NCBI GenBank assembly: GCA_003833135.1
Contig: QZLH01001137.1
Span: 1-10,669, forward strand
Origin: Oehlia diaphana
Taxonomy: Eukaryota; Glomeromycota; Glomeromycetes; Glomerales; Glomeraceae
Reading direction: 5' to 3'
Length of the DNA stretch: 10,669 nt
Shown here: positions 8,999 through 10,669 of the stretch, one piece after another
How the letters are laid out: each line of letters starts with the position of its first letter
How positions within the stretch are numbered: the first letter of the stretch is position 1
Made by a program: the position numbers and the translations under genes
Notes under the pieces: generated by a model
What the model saw: the letters and a program-made list of their open reading frames with translations, nothing else
The model's database searches: none
Told to the model about the DNA's origin: nothing

Positions 8999-9233
8999 AG
9001 TCGCCACCGGATATAACAAACCCTTCGGTCTGGAAGATTTAGTTCGGTATAGAGTGAATTCGGTATATAATATACCGAACTTGTTTTTCAGCCTTGGTAA
9101 TTCGGGCCAAATATGTAATTTCGACCAGAATTATATCCGTGTAACAAAACTAAATCAAATTTCCACAAATTTATACTGTTAATTCTAGCCAGTATTATAA
9201 ATCTGGCCCGAATTACTATTTAGTCACGTGACT
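8999..9233. repeat. Inverted-repeat patch (foldback-like)
   Basis: Several nested inverted repeats lie close together. TTCGGTATAT (9059-9068) and ATATACCGAA (9070-9079) form an almost perfect palindrome with one base between. AGTTCGGTAT (9041-9050) pairs with ATACCGAACT (9072-9081). GTAATTCGGGCCA (9097-9109) pairs with TGGCCCGAATTAC (9204-9216). AGTCACGTGACT (9222-9233) is a 12-bp palindrome containing the E-box CACGTG. The motif TTCGG recurs throughout. This may be the end of a transposable element whose body is the decayed ORF to the right, or a small foldback element. The 64-codon frame open across it is probably not a gene. Confidence 0.6.
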
Positions 9234-9277
9234 GTTCGTTATTGATTACATAAGATACAGGATACTCGCAAAGGCAA

Positions 9278-10268
9278 ATGAACCCCTATTCGATCAACAA
9301 CGAATTCTTGATTTACACCAATGATATAGATTTACCCAACGATCACTGCCATTCATTCCGATCTACATCAAACAAACCCAATTTAGATTTCATTTAGGAA
9401 TAGACCTCACGTTCGTATTTTCTCTAAACCGACAATTTTCCAAACTAGCTATAAACAAATATTTCAAAAAGATAACGCCAACTGCTACACAAAAAATTTT
9501 CAGCCATTAAGAATTTCCAGCGACAAAGAAAATAACAGACGAACTAAAACCTTTATCCGGTTCAGTTCTGTGATTTACCTAGGTTTTCACCTCAGTTGTA
9601 ACCACGAAAAATGCACTCAATCTCTTGCATATGTTATGTCTAAACATCGATGGCAATGCGGAGAACACAGTAAATTTGTCAAATTAATCCATCGAGGGAA
9701 TCCTTTACCAAGAGGCAAGCGCTTTCACCTACTACAACAACGTTTCCACAAACGATAATTAGAAAGATTAATCAGTTCGGGAGATCACCAACATAAAGGC
9801 AAAGAAGTCCATTCCAACCGTCATTAGGCTTAGCTATACTGTCACAATCGAAAGATACAATGTAAAAAAACAAGATCAACTCAAACCTGCCTTAAATAAG
9901 GTCCTGGCAAACTCAGAAACCATCAAAGGAAACGCAGTCAAGAAACGCGTTTATTACAAAGAACATTCCAGATTATGGTTTGACGTCGTACGCTTCCATC
10001 AACAAATTACCCGATGGAATCACGTCACAACCCAGATTCCAAGAAAGATAAGCGACGCGAAAAAAATTGGTTACGTAGAATGAAGAAACGTAACAAGAAA
10101 AAGAAATATTCATATCCTATACCACCAGGCACCCTGGTGACCCTCGTATTTACTACCGTGACACCTACAACATCAAACCTATTTGACTATAAAGTCCGAC
10201 GTTGTTTCGACGTCAGCAAACTACCTCACTACCAATATGGTTACTATAACGCCCTCAAAATCAGATAA
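9278..10268 (+). pseudogene. Decayed protein gene, probably transposon-derived or lineage-specific family
   Basis: Open segments follow one another on the plus strand in changing frames: 9278-9394 (39 codons from ATG, stop 9395), 9387-9755 (123 codons, stop 9756), 9772-10080 (103 codons with no ATG, stop 10081) and 10014-10265 (84 codons, stop 10266). Their succession with small overlaps or gaps suggests one protein of roughly 330 residues broken by three or so frameshifts or stops. The second segment has CNHEKC (9597-9614) followed by HRWQCGEH, a C-x4-C-x14-C-x2-H pattern like a zinc-binding site. The third is rich in K and R and includes SRLWFDVVRFHQQITRW. The fourth begins very basic and continues YPIPPGTLV. 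The coding strand is noticeably richer in C than the DNA to the left. I cannot name the family; from memory the layout resembles repeated Rhizophagus proteins of unknown function. Overlapping frames make the exact path uncertain. Confidence 0.5.
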
Positions 10269-10669
10269 CGCTATCTACAGAGACAACCAACCATGATCAT
10301 GGAAGACGTTACACACAAAGCTGACGGCTAGCATTAACGAAAAGGACCGAGATATTCTCAACGCCCCGAACACCTTCATACGAAGAACTTCTCCTCCGGA
10401 TAACACTTCAAACCATCAGCGATTTATCATACGTCTCAGCTGCAGATTCGCTTGAGACCATCATTTACCCGCCTACTTCGGCGCACGATCAATAACTCCA
10501 TCAAATAGAAAAAACAACGACAGACCTTTTATAATATACCATTCTATAAGGACCCAGAAATATTTATATAAGGGTCAGGTGGCGAAAAATTTTTTTACTA
10601 TGAGCTGTACGCAGAGACTTTTTATATGAGTAGTACGCATAATTGACACCTGATATTGAAAATCCTGCA
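10269..10669. other. Tail of the decayed element, no intact gene
   Basis: Plus-strand frames continue to show protein-like stretches between stops (for example PTMIMEDVTHKADG near 10287-10330, and an open stretch near 10320-10450 in another frame), so the decayed gene or its element may extend to about 10530. Further right, TGAGCTGTACGCA (10601-10613) is repeated as TGAGTAGTACGCA (10627-10639), 11 of 13 identical at a 26-base spacing. No element end was identified before the window closes. Confidence 0.4.

Noticed and set aside
8988..9182. 64-codon plus-strand open frame
   Set aside because: It starts at a non-ATG codon and runs through the inverted-repeat patch; the residues follow the palindromes rather than any protein pattern.
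10575..10653. TCAGGTG and CACCTGA as possible terminal inverted repeats
   Set aside because: Only 7 bases match, with no extension and no target duplication, so it is expected by chance.

Overview
The window looks like nuclear DNA of a fungus. It is very AT-rich, its genes are cut by many short GT-AG introns (58-99 bp), it is full of decaying repeats, and its one clear gene is a fungal-type aldo/keto reductase of the YakC/AKR13-like group. The texture, with AT-rich spacers, tandem multigene copies and lineage-specific protein fragments, resembles an arbuscular mycorrhizal fungus such as Rhizophagus. That is an inference from style and memory, not a database match.

Left part (1-1800). A short two-exon plus-strand gene of unknown function (148-678) lies just downstream of a 16-bp inverted repeat. 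It is followed by a 325-bp non-autonomous hAT-like element (775-1099) with 13-bp terminal inverted repeats and a decayed 8-bp target duplication. The flanks of the element read like halves of one broken coding exon. Beyond it are minus-strand scraps, including a remnant of an aldo/keto reductase first exon (1731-1776).

Middle (2300-8920). Two aldo/keto reductase copies lie head-to-tail on the minus strand. The right copy (8431 down to 6926) is intact: eight exons, 330 codons, all four catalytic residues. The left copy (3719 down to 2308) keeps the same exon boundaries but is dead. It has an early stop, several single-base frameshifts, a deletion removing the catalytic Asp and a splice donor, and a lost cofactor motif. 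Their upstream regions are also related, so the duplicated unit included the promoter. With the remnant near 1750 this is the trace of an array of at least three copies. About 2.9 kb of AT-rich DNA between the copies (3990-6880) shows no gene.

Right part (8990-10669). A patch of inverted repeats (8999-9233) is followed by about 1.0-1.3 kb of C-richer plus-strand sequence. That stretch holds a chain of open segments in different frames, best read as one decayed protein gene, probably a transposon or lineage-specific family member, with a Cys/His cluster like a zinc-binding site.

No rRNA, tRNA, CRISPR array or bacterial-type operon was seen. The only likely functional genes are the right-hand aldo/keto reductase and possibly the small gene at 148-678.
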